64,000 nt of DNA, from contig NZ_DFUE01000068.1 of NCBI RefSeq assembly GCF_002379585.1, positions 18,099 to 82,098 on the forward strand, read 5' to 3'. The notes below the pieces were generated by a model. It searched no databases. It saw only the letters and a list, made by a program, of their open reading frames with translations, and was not told the origin of the DNA. The translations under genes and the position numbers were made by a program. Source of the DNA: Pseudomonas sp. UBA4194 (GTDB lineage Bacteria; Pseudomonadota; Gammaproteobacteria; Pseudomonadales; Pseudomonadaceae). Each line of letters opens with the position of its first letter. Positions within the stretch are counted from its first letter, which is position 1. Positions 56,458-64,000 of the stretch are shown piece by piece.

Positions 56458-57342
56458 TCAGACCGCCTCGACCTGAGCCTGGGCGTCGAGCAATGCCATG
56501 AAGGCTCGCGCGGCGTTCGACAGGGTTCTTTCCGTGTGCAGGATGTAGCCTAGCTGGCGACTGAGTTGTATGCCCGGCAACTGGAAGCGGGCCACCTGGT
56601 CATCGAGCATGGTGCGCGGCAACACGCTCCAGGCCAGGCCGATGGACACCATCATTTTTATGGTCTCCAGGTAGTTGGTGCTCATGGCGATGTTGGGACT
56701 CAGGCCTTGTGCTTCGAACAGGCGGCTGACGATGTGATGGGTAAAGGTATTGCCCCCCGGAAACACCGCCGGGTGATGGGCAATGTCGGTCAGCTGCACC
56801 GACGGCTCCAGCGCCAGCGGGTGTTCCGGGGCGGCGACGAAGTCCAGCGGGTCGTCCCATACCGGCACCGAACGCACCAGATGATGAGGCTCGGGGGCCA
56901 GGGTAATGACGGCCAGCTCGGCCCTGCCGTGGAGGATTTCCTCGTAGGCCACTTCCGAATCGAGGAACTGGATGTCCAGCGCCACCGCAGGATATAGGCG
57001 GGTGAAGGTGCGCAGCAGGGGCGGCAGGCGATGCAGACCAATGTGGTGACTGGTGGCCAATGTCAGACGGCCGGTCACCTCGCCCGACAGATTGGTCAGC
57101 GCCCGGCGGGTATCGTCCAGCACATTGAGTATCTGATACGCACGGGGCAGCAGGGCGCGTCCGGCCTCGGTCAGATTGACCTCGCGACCCAGTCGATCGA
57201 ACAGGCGTACGTCGAGTTGCTGCTCCAGGCCGGCGATTCGTTTGCTGATGGCCGGCTGGGTCAGGTGCAGCCGTTCCCCTGCGCCGGAAAAGCTGCCGAT
57301 CTCGGCGATGGCTATAAAAGCATTGAGGTTGGCCAGATCCAT
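56458..57342 (-). CDS. LysR-family regulator divergent from leuC
   Basis: Regulator of 294 residues. The helix-turn-helix is at 1-60 (NLNAFIAIAEIGSFSGAGER, QPAISKRIAGLEQQLDVRLF) and the effector domain follows (HRLPPLLRTFTRLYPAVALD). In P. aeruginosa a LysR gene (PA3122 as I recall) is likewise divergent from leuC. The T-N11-A palindrome at 57390-57404 between the genes is a good binding site. Probably controls leuC-leuD expression; the effector may be a leucine-pathway intermediate. Confidence 0.92.
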   Translation of the reverse strand: MDLANLNAFIAIAEIGSFSGAGERLHLTQPAISKRIAGLEQQLDVRLFDRLGREVNLTEAGRALLPRAYQILNVLDDTRRALTNLSGEVTGRLTLATSHHIGLHRLPPLLRTFTRLYPAVALDIQFLDSEVAYEEILHGRAELAVITLAPEPHHLVRSVPVWDDPLDFVAAPEHPLALEPSVQLTDIAHHPAVFPGGNTFTHHIVSRLFEAQGLSPNIAMSTNYLETIKMMVSIGLAWSVLPRTMLDDQVARFQLPGIQLSRQLGYILHTERTLSNAARAFMALLDAQAQVEAV

Positions 57343-57389
57343 TCATGGATTCCTGTTGGTTATCCAAAGCATGAAAATTATGAATTTGA

Positions 57390-57404
57390 GTTATTCAAGA
57401 TAAC
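57390..57404. promoter_or_regulatory. LysR-type T-N11-A box between lysR and leuC
   Basis: GTTAT-TCAAG-ATAAC is a perfect 15-base inverted repeat with the T-N11-A pattern of LysR sites. It lies 48 bases before the lysR start and 74 bases before the leuC start. Confidence 0.6.
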
Positions 57405-57477
57405 CCCATAGCATCATCCCTACAAGCCAAGCGGTTATTGGCATAGAAAGATAGAAAGACTGATGAGGAACCGTCTG

Positions 57478-58911
57478 ATGGCCGGCAAAACGCTCTACGA
57501 CAAGCTCTGGGATGCACATTTGGTCAAGCAGCGCGACGATGGCTCGGCGCTGATCTACATCGACCGTCACATCATTCACGAAGTGACCTCGCCGCAAGCG
57601 TTCGAAGGCCTGCGTCTGGCCGGCCGCAAGCCTTGGCGCATCGACGCAAACATCGCGACCCCCGATCACAACGTCCCCACCACCCCAGAGCGCAAGGGCG
57701 GCATCGAAGCCATCGCCGACCAGGTGTCGCGCCTGCAGGTGCAGACCCTGGACGACAACTGCGATGAGTACGGCATCACCGAATTCAAGATGAACGACGT
57801 CCGCCAGGGCATCGTCCACGTGATCGGCCCGGAACAAGGCGCCACCTTGCCGGGCATGACCGTGGTCTGCGGCGACTCCCACACCTCTACCCACGGTGCA
57901 TTCGGTGCCCTGGCCCACGGTATCGGCACCTCCGAAGTGGAGCACGTGCTGGCCACCCAGTGCCTGGTCGCCAAGAAAATGAAGAACATGCAGGTGCTGG
58001 TCGAAGGCACCTTGCCCTTCGGCGTCACCGCCAAGGACATCGTGCTGGCGGTGATCGGCAAGATCGGTACCGCCGGGGGCAACGGCCATGCCATGGAATT
58101 CGCCGGCAGCGCGATCCGTGATCTCTCGGTGGAAGGGCGCATGACCATCTGCAACATGTCCATCGAAGCCGGTGCCCGCGTGGGCCTGGTGGCCGCGGAC
58201 GAGAAGACCATCGCCTACGTCAAGGGTCGTCCCTTCGCGCCCAGTGGCGAGAACTGGGACAAGGCCGTCGAGGCCTGGAAAGGGCTGGTGTCGGACGACG
58301 ACGCCAGGTTCGACACCGTGGTCAAGCTCGACGCTGCCCAGATCAAGCCGCAGGTCAGTTGGGGCACATCCCCGGAAATGGTCCTGGCGGTCGACCAGAA
58401 CGTGCCGGACCCTGCCCGTGAAACGGACCTGGTCAAACGTGGCTCCATCGAGCGTGCCCTGAAATACATGGGGCTGACCGCCAATCAGGCCATCACCGAC
58501 ATCCAGCTCGATCGGGTATTCATCGGTTCGTGCACCAACTCGCGTATCGAGGATTTGCGCGCCGCTGCCGTGATCGCCAAGGGCCGCAAGGTCGCCTCGA
58601 CCATCAAGCAGGCCATCGTGGTGCCGGGCTCCGGCCTGGTGAAGGAACAGGCCGAGCGCGAGGGGCTGGACAAGATATTCCTCGAAGCGGGTTTCGAATG
58701 GCGTGAGCCCGGCTGCTCCATGTGCCTGGCGATGAATCCGGACCGACTCGAGTCGGGCGAGCACTGCGCCTCTACCTCCAACCGTAACTTCGAGGGCCGT
58801 CAGGGCGCCGGTGGGCGTACGCACCTGGTCAGCCCGGCCATGGCCGCCGCCGCGGCAGTCGTCGGTCGTTTCGTCGACGTTCGTGAATTGATCCAGGGGA
58901 ATGCAGCATGA
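57478..58911 (+). CDS. leuC: 3-isopropylmalate dehydratase large subunit
   Basis: Iron-sulfur hydro-lyase subunit of 477 residues that, with LeuD, isomerises 2-isopropylmalate to 3-isopropylmalate in leucine synthesis. The cluster ligands are in IGSCTNSRIEDLR and CSMCLAMNPD. CGDSHTSTHGAFGALAHGIG is the aconitase-type signature. ATG 57478 (MAGKTLYDKLWD) with GAGGA upstream; five upstream codons are rejected. Its stop overlaps the leuD start (ATGA). Confidence 0.97.
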   Translation: MAGKTLYDKLWDAHLVKQRDDGSALIYIDRHIIHEVTSPQAFEGLRLAGRKPWRIDANIATPDHNVPTTPERKGGIEAIADQVSRLQVQTLDDNCDEYGITEFKMNDVRQGIVHVIGPEQGATLPGMTVVCGDSHTSTHGAFGALAHGIGTSEVEHVLATQCLVAKKMKNMQVLVEGTLPFGVTAKDIVLAVIGKIGTAGGNGHAMEFAGSAIRDLSVEGRMTICNMSIEAGARVGLVAADEKTIAYVKGRPFAPSGENWDKAVEAWKGLVSDDDARFDTVVKLDAAQIKPQVSWGTSPEMVLAVDQNVPDPARETDLVKRGSIERALKYMGLTANQAITDIQLDRVFIGSCTNSRIEDLRAAAVIAKGRKVASTIKQAIVVPGSGLVKEQAEREGLDKIFLEAGFEWREPGCSMCLAMNPDRLESGEHCASTSNRNFEGRQGAGGRTHLVSPAMAAAAAVVGRFVDVRELIQGNAA

Positions 58912-59549
58912 AAGCTTTTACCAAACATGTAGGCCTGGTGGCGCCGCTGGACCGTGCCAACGTCGATACCGACCAGATCATTCCCAAGCAATTTCTGAAG
59001 TCGATCAAGCGCACAGGCTTCGGCCCCAACCTGTTCGACGAGTGGCGCTACCTGGACGTGGGCCAGCCCTACCAGGACAACTCCAAGCGTCCCCTGAACA
59101 AGGATTTCGTGCTCAATCACGAACGTTATCAAGGCGCCAGCGTGCTGCTGGCCCGGGAGAACTTCGGTTGCGGCTCCAGCCGCGAGCACGCGCCGTGGGC
59201 TTTGGACGAATACGGTTTTCGCACGGTGATCGCACCGAGCTACGCCGACATCTTCTTCAACAACAGTTTCAAGAACGGCCTGTTGCCGATCATCCTCAGT
59301 GATGAGGAGGTGGACGAATTGTTCAAGGAAGTCGAGGCGGCACCGGGGTACCAGTTGACCGTGGACCTGCAGGACCAGACCGTGACCAGCCCGAGCGGCA
59401 AAGTCTACAGCTTCGAGATCGACGAATTTCGCAAGCATTGCCTGTTGAATGGCCTGGACGATATCGGCCTGACCCTGCAAGACGGCGATGCCATCGCGAC
59501 CTTCGAAGCCAGGCACCGGGCGAGCCAGCCGTGGTTGTTTCGCGATTGA
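58908..59549 (+). CDS. leuD: 3-isopropylmalate dehydratase small subunit
   Basis: Swivelling-domain subunit of 213 residues. VDTDQIIPKQFLK and LLARENFGCGSSREHAPWAL are the family motifs; the latter loop reaches the LeuC active site. Translationally coupled to leuC by a 4-base overlap. Followed by a 278-base gap with three REP elements, which is not usual inside a tight leu operon. Confidence 0.97.
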   Translation: MKAFTKHVGLVAPLDRANVDTDQIIPKQFLKSIKRTGFGPNLFDEWRYLDVGQPYQDNSKRPLNKDFVLNHERYQGASVLLARENFGCGSSREHAPWALDEYGFRTVIAPSYADIFFNNSFKNGLLPIILSDEEVDELFKEVEAAPGYQLTVDLQDQTVTSPSGKVYSFEIDEFRKHCLLNGLDDIGLTLQDGDAIATFEARHRASQPWLFRD

Positions 59550-59589
59550 TGGATGGATTGGTGGATTGATGTCAGCAGGGCCGGCCCCT

Positions 59590-59780
59590 TCGCGGGCAGA
59601 GCCCGCTCCCACAGGGATTTGCGTGGTAGCACGTTCCTCTGGAAGCAGGCCCGGCCCAAGCTGAGGCCACTCCAGCACACTCCACACATGCGGGATGCAA
59701 CGACGATCCCTGTGGGAGCGGGCTCTGCCCGCGAAAAAGCCGGCACAGCCCCCTGTAGGAGCGGCGTCAAAGCCGCGAAG
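59590..59780. repeat. Inverted REP pair plus a third REP between leuD and the methyltransferase gene
   Basis: TCGCGGGCAGAGCCCGCTCC and following bases (59590-59618) are an exact 29-base inverted copy of 59706-59734. A different family member (GTAGGAGCGGCGTCAAAGCC) is at 59755-59780. Another copy of the first type is at 63000-63022. The whole gap 59550-59827 has no gene. Confidence 0.85.
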
Positions 59781-59827
59781 GCGCCCCCCGCAGCCACCAC
59801 AAAACCCCGGCAAAAGGAAGCCACCTC

Positions 59828-60586
59828 ATGACCCAGCACACCCAAGTCGTGCAACAACAATTCGGCGAACAGGCCGCTGCCTACCTGAACAGCGCGGTTC
59901 ACGCACAAGGCACCGAATTCGCCCTGCTGCAGGCCGAACTGGCCGGCCAGGCCGACGCGCGACTGTTGGACCTGGGTTGCGGTGCTGGCCACGTCAGTTT
60001 CCACTGCGCGCCATGGGTCAAGCAGGTAGTGGCCTACGACCTGTCCCAGCAGATGCTCGAAGTCGTCGCCAGCGCCGCCAGCGAGCGGGGCCTGGGCAAC
60101 ATCAGCACCCAACACGGCGCCGCTGAGCAACTGCCCTTCGCCGACGGCGAGTTCGACTATGTGTTCAGCCGCTACTCGGCCCATCACTGGAGCGATCTGG
60201 GCCTGGCCCTGCGCGAAGTGCGCCGAGTGCTCAAGCCCGGTGGCGTGGCCTGTTTCATCGACGTCATGTCCCCCGGCAGCCCGTTGCTGGACACTTACCT
60301 GCAGAGCGTCGAAGTGCTGCGCGACACCAGCCACGTGCGCGATTACAGTGCCGGTGAGTGGTTGAGCCAGGTCAACGAAGCGGGGCTCCAGGTGCGTGGC
60401 CATAGCCGCCAGCGGTTGCGCCTGGAGTACAGCTCCTGGGTCGAGCGCATGCGAACTCCCGAGGTAATGCGTGCTGCCATCCGGCAGTTGCAGCAGGCGA
60501 TGGGCGCCGAAGTGCGCGAGTATTACCAGATCGACGACAATGGCTCGTTCAGCACCGATGTGGTGGTGCTGTGGGCCCAGCGTTAA
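59828..60586 (+). CDS. Class I SAM-dependent methyltransferase
   Basis: Methyltransferase of 252 residues of the UbiE/Methyltransf_11 type. Motif I LLDLGCGAGHVSF is near residue 48, an acidic residue ends strand 2 (VVAYDLSQQMLE), and motif III is VLKPGGVACFIDV. Substrate unknown. The same gene commonly lies between leuD and leuB in Pseudomonas, so it may share their transcript, but no link to leucine synthesis is known to me. Starts MTQHTQVVQQQFGEQAAAYL. Confidence 0.92.
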   Translation: MTQHTQVVQQQFGEQAAAYLNSAVHAQGTEFALLQAELAGQADARLLDLGCGAGHVSFHCAPWVKQVVAYDLSQQMLEVVASAASERGLGNISTQHGAAEQLPFADGEFDYVFSRYSAHHWSDLGLALREVRRVLKPGGVACFIDVMSPGSPLLDTYLQSVEVLRDTSHVRDYSAGEWLSQVNEAGLQVRGHSRQRLRLEYSSWVERMRTPEVMRAAIRQLQQAMGAEVREYYQIDDNGSFSTDVVVLWAQR

Positions 60587-60640
60587 GCGTTTATTTCCGG
60601 CGTGCCCAGGGGCGCGCCGCACTCCAAGAATGAGGAAAGC

Positions 60641-61723
<1,083 letters not shown>

Positions 61724-61727
61724 TCTC

Positions 61728-61778
61728 TTGGGCCCGCTGCCACTTTCACCCTCGAAAGCAGCGGCCCACTTTTTCAAG
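61728..61778 (+). terminator. Terminator after leuB
   Basis: TGGGCCCGCTGC (61729-61740) pairs, with one bulged base, with GCAGCGGCCCA (about 61758-61768), followed by CTTTTTC. It separates leuB from asd. Confidence 0.75.
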
Positions 61779-61792
61779 AAGGTGTAGTTGCG

Positions 61793-62905
61793 ATGAAACG
61801 TGTAGGTCTGATCGGTTGGCGCGGTATGGTCGGTTCCGTGCTCATGCAGCGGATGCTGGAAGAGCAGGACTTCGATCTTATCGAGCCGGTGTTTTTCACC
61901 ACTTCCAACGTTGGCGGCCAAGGCCCTGCGGTGGGCAAGGACATTGCCCCGCTCAAGGACGCCTACAGCATTGAAGAGTTGAAAACCCTCGACGTGATTC
62001 TGACCTGCCAGGGCGGCGACTACACCAGCGAGGTATTCCCCAAGCTGCGTGAAGCCGGCTGGCAGGGTTACTGGATCGACGCCGCGTCCAGCCTGCGCAT
62101 GCAGGACGACGCCGTGATCGTGCTGGACCCGGTCAACCGCAAGGTCATCGACCAGCAGCTCGACGCCGGCACCAAGAACTACATCGGTGGCAACTGCACC
62201 GTCAGCCTGATGCTGATGGGTTTGGGCGGCCTGTTCGAAGCGGGCCTGGTGGAGTGGATGAGCGCCATGACCTACCAGGCGGCTTCCGGCGCCGGCGCGC
62301 AGAACATGCGCGAGCTGATCAAGCAGATGGGCGCGACCCAGGCCGCAGTGGCCGATGACCTGGCCAACCCGGCCAGCGCCATCCTGGACATCGACCGCAA
62401 GGTGGCCGAAGCCATGCGCGGTGAAGCGTTCCCTACCGAGAACTTCGGCGTGCCGCTGGCTGGCAGTCTGATCCCCTACATCGACAAGGAACTGCCTAAC
62501 GGCCAGAGCCGTGAAGAGTGGAAGGCCCAGGCCGAAACCAACAAGATTCTCGGTCGCTTCAAGAGCCCGATCCCGGTGGACGGCATCTGCGTGCGCATTG
62601 GTGCCATGCGCTGCCACAGCCAGGCGCTGACCATCAAGCTGAACAAGGATGTGCCGATGGCCGACATCGAAGGCTTGATCAGCCAGCACAACCCTTGGGT
62701 GAAACTGGTGCCGAACCAGCGTGAACTGAGCATGCAGGAACTGACCCCTACCAAGGTCACCGGCACGCTGAACATTCCGGTCGGGCGTCTGCGCAAGCTG
62801 AACATGGGCTCGCAGTACCTGGGCGCCTTTACCGTAGGCGACCAGTTGCTGTGGGGCGCCGCAGAGCCGCTGCGCCGCATGTTGCGGATCTTGTTGGAAC
62901 GCTGA
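61793..62905 (+). CDS. asd: Aspartate-semialdehyde dehydrogenase
   Basis: Enzyme of 370 residues that reduces aspartyl phosphate to the semialdehyde for lysine, methionine, threonine and cell-wall synthesis. The NADP motif is GLIGWRGMVGSVLMQRM at residues 4-20, the active-site Cys lies in GGNCTVSLML, and the His is in IGAMRCHSQALT. AAGGTG precedes the ATG by about 8 bases. The position after leuB is typical of Pseudomonas. Confidence 0.97.
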   Translation: MKRVGLIGWRGMVGSVLMQRMLEEQDFDLIEPVFFTTSNVGGQGPAVGKDIAPLKDAYSIEELKTLDVILTCQGGDYTSEVFPKLREAGWQGYWIDAASSLRMQDDAVIVLDPVNRKVIDQQLDAGTKNYIGGNCTVSLMLMGLGGLFEAGLVEWMSAMTYQAASGAGAQNMRELIKQMGATQAAVADDLANPASAILDIDRKVAEAMRGEAFPTENFGVPLAGSLIPYIDKELPNGQSREEWKAQAETNKILGRFKSPIPVDGICVRIGAMRCHSQALTIKLNKDVPMADIEGLISQHNPWVKLVPNQRELSMQELTPTKVTGTLNIPVGRLRKLNMGSQYLGAFTVGDQLLWGAAEPLRRMLRILLER

Positions 62906-62999
62906 TCTCACCGGGTTTGCTCAGGACCTCAGCCTGCCTGAGGTCATGAGCCGCCCCGGTTCAGGATCTGAGTCTGACCCCAAGTCATGAGCCACCACT

Positions 63000-63022
63000 G
63001 TGGGAGCGGGCTCTGCCCGCGA
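63000..63022. repeat. REP element (GTGGGAGCGGGC family)
   Basis: GTGGGAGCGGGCTCTGCCCG and CGA form a self-complementary element identical to that at 59712-59734. Just before it, two loosely similar stretches around TCAGGA and GTCATGAGCC (62930-62992) form a degenerate tandem repeat. Confidence 0.75.
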
Positions 63023-63043
63023 TGGCGTCCGACAGTGCACCGC

Positions 63044-63077
63044 AAAACCCGTCCTGGGCCACCAGGACGGGTTTTTT
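63044..63077. terminator. Bidirectional terminator between asd and the TlpA-like gene
   Basis: AAAACCCGTCCTGG (63044-63057) pairs with CCAGGACGGGTTTT (63062-63075), with A and T runs on the two sides. Its last base touches the stop codon of the convergent gene. Confidence 0.92.
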
Positions 63078-63886
63078 CATGGCTGGCGAAACACCTCCAG
63101 CGCATGATCCAGGCTCGCTGACGATAACTCGCCCAGGTGATGCCCCACCAATCTGCCCTCCGCGCTGTAGAACAACGTGGTCGGCAACGCTACCGACCCA
63201 ATGCTTCGGCCCAACGCTCCCTGGGCGTCGAACAGCACCTGCGTCAGGTCCAGCCCACTCGCCCCGGCGAACCCCGCCACGGTCTGCGGCGTTTCACCCT
63301 GGTTGACGAACAGGAACCGCACCTGCGGATAACGTTCCTGCGCCTGCACCAGCACCGGCATCTCTCGCCGACACGGTGGGCACCAGGTGGCCCACAGATT
63401 CACCACCAGTGGCTGCCCGGCAAACCGGCGCAGTGACACTGTTTCTCCGGCAGCGTCGCTCAACGCCACTTCGGGCAATTGCCCTTGCTGGGTATGCAAC
63501 TGGTTCGCCAGGCTACCTAGCCCCCATAACAGCAAGCCACTGGTCAACCCAGCCATCAGCGGGCGTCGACCGGCCGGCCGGCGCCACGCCTGCACGGCTG
63601 CGGCCAGCACCACCGCGATCAGGCCCGGCCAGAACAGGAAACCACCATCGCGGATGTCGGGAATTTGCCAGAGGTCATCTCGGTATTGTGTCCAGTAGCG
63701 GACCACGAAGGCTGCCCGGGCCACTATCAGGCCAAGTAGCAAGAGGTGCAGGAGGGTGGCTTCGGGATTGGCGGCCTGCCAGCGTCGAGCGGTCAGCCAG
63801 CCGACCAGGGTTGCCAAGCCAAGGCTGGCCAGTAGCAACAGGTGACTGAGCGAAAGGGCAAAAGGCCCAATGGAAAGGCTGAGCAT
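63077..63886 (-). CDS. Membrane-anchored TlpA-like thioredoxin-fold protein
   Basis: Protein of 269 residues. The first 130 residues hold about four hydrophobic helices, with a start (LSIGPFALSLSHLLLLASLG) that looks like the beginning of prolipoprotein diacylglyceryl transferase. A periplasmic TlpA/ResA domain follows with the redox motif WCPPC (NLWATWCPPCRREMPVL) and the cis-Pro loop VALPTT. It is probably a thiol-disulfide reductase on the periplasmic face. ATG 63886 with AAGGCAA upstream is preferred to the TTG two codons earlier. The 114 bases to the right edge hold no gene; GGTCCCCTCACC at 63969 resembles the element at 54064. Confidence 0.85.
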   Translation of the reverse strand: MLSLSIGPFALSLSHLLLLASLGLATLVGWLTARRWQAANPEATLLHLLLLGLIVARAAFVVRYWTQYRDDLWQIPDIRDGGFLFWPGLIAVVLAAAVQAWRRPAGRRPLMAGLTSGLLLWGLGSLANQLHTQQGQLPEVALSDAAGETVSLRRFAGQPLVVNLWATWCPPCRREMPVLVQAQERYPQVRFLFVNQGETPQTVAGFAGASGLDLTQVLFDAQGALGRSIGSVALPTTLFYSAEGRLVGHHLGELSSASLDHALEVFRQP

Positions 63887-64000
63887 CGGCAAATTGCCTT
63901 GTGGGGTTTGCTGGTGAGTATGCCGCCGACTGGGTTAACGGGTGGTTAAGCCGAGCTCGGTGGCGTCGGGTCCCCTCACCGCATCCTTCCCGGATAGCCC

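Overview
The window is chromosomal DNA from a Pseudomonas species, most likely of the P. putida / P. fluorescens broad lineage. Support comes from several Pseudomonas-typical neighbourhoods: rnt-pyrC-motY-argG, phaJ4-lipase divergent from fadD2-fadD1, the glpF-glpK-glpR-glpD block, and leuC-leuD-methyltransferase-leuB-asd. The DNA is GC-rich, and typical Pseudomonas REP-type palindromes are scattered through it. No tRNA, rRNA, CRISPR array, phage or transposase gene was seen.

Layout. Positions 1-10,000 hold core genes: RNase T, dihydroorotase, MotY, argininosuccinate synthase, an orphan NarL/LuxR response regulator, endonuclease III coupled to a lone RnfB-like ferredoxin, and MetG. Positions 10,100-22,500 are a fatty-acid block (PhaJ4-like hydratase, lipase, two acyl-CoA ligases, FabH2-like ketosynthase) interrupted by an S58 peptidase and HrpA. 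Positions 22,600-32,000 hold a porin, a GNAT protein, an ABC exporter, PpiA, a decayed hydrolase next to a LysR regulator, and two exporters.

Positions about 32,400-41,650 form an accessory segment of redox and hydrolase genes: a LysR regulator, four short-chain dehydrogenases, an MFS transporter, an aldo-keto reductase, a haloacid dehalogenase-like protein, a decayed epimerase and a Cif-type epoxide hydrolase-like protein. It is split into short transcription units with their own hairpins. It lies between two arrays built from the same palindromic repeat family (31,934-32,341 and 41,783-42,413), and the stop codons of the core genes on both sides (sotB-like and ybdG-like) lie inside repeat copies. 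This is the most interesting region.

Positions 42,400-64,000 return to core content: a YbdG-type channel, a DEAD-box helicase, an EamA transporter, a 42-codon gene with a near-perfect Anr/FNR box, the glycerol block with GlpR-like operators, YbaK, PhzF, a PAS-GGDEF-EAL protein, a LysR regulator divergent from leuC, the leucine genes, asd, and a membrane-anchored TlpA-like protein at the right edge.

Gene starts were chosen from ribosome-binding sites and family lengths. All functional statements rest on reading motifs by eye and on remembered family knowledge; no search was run.
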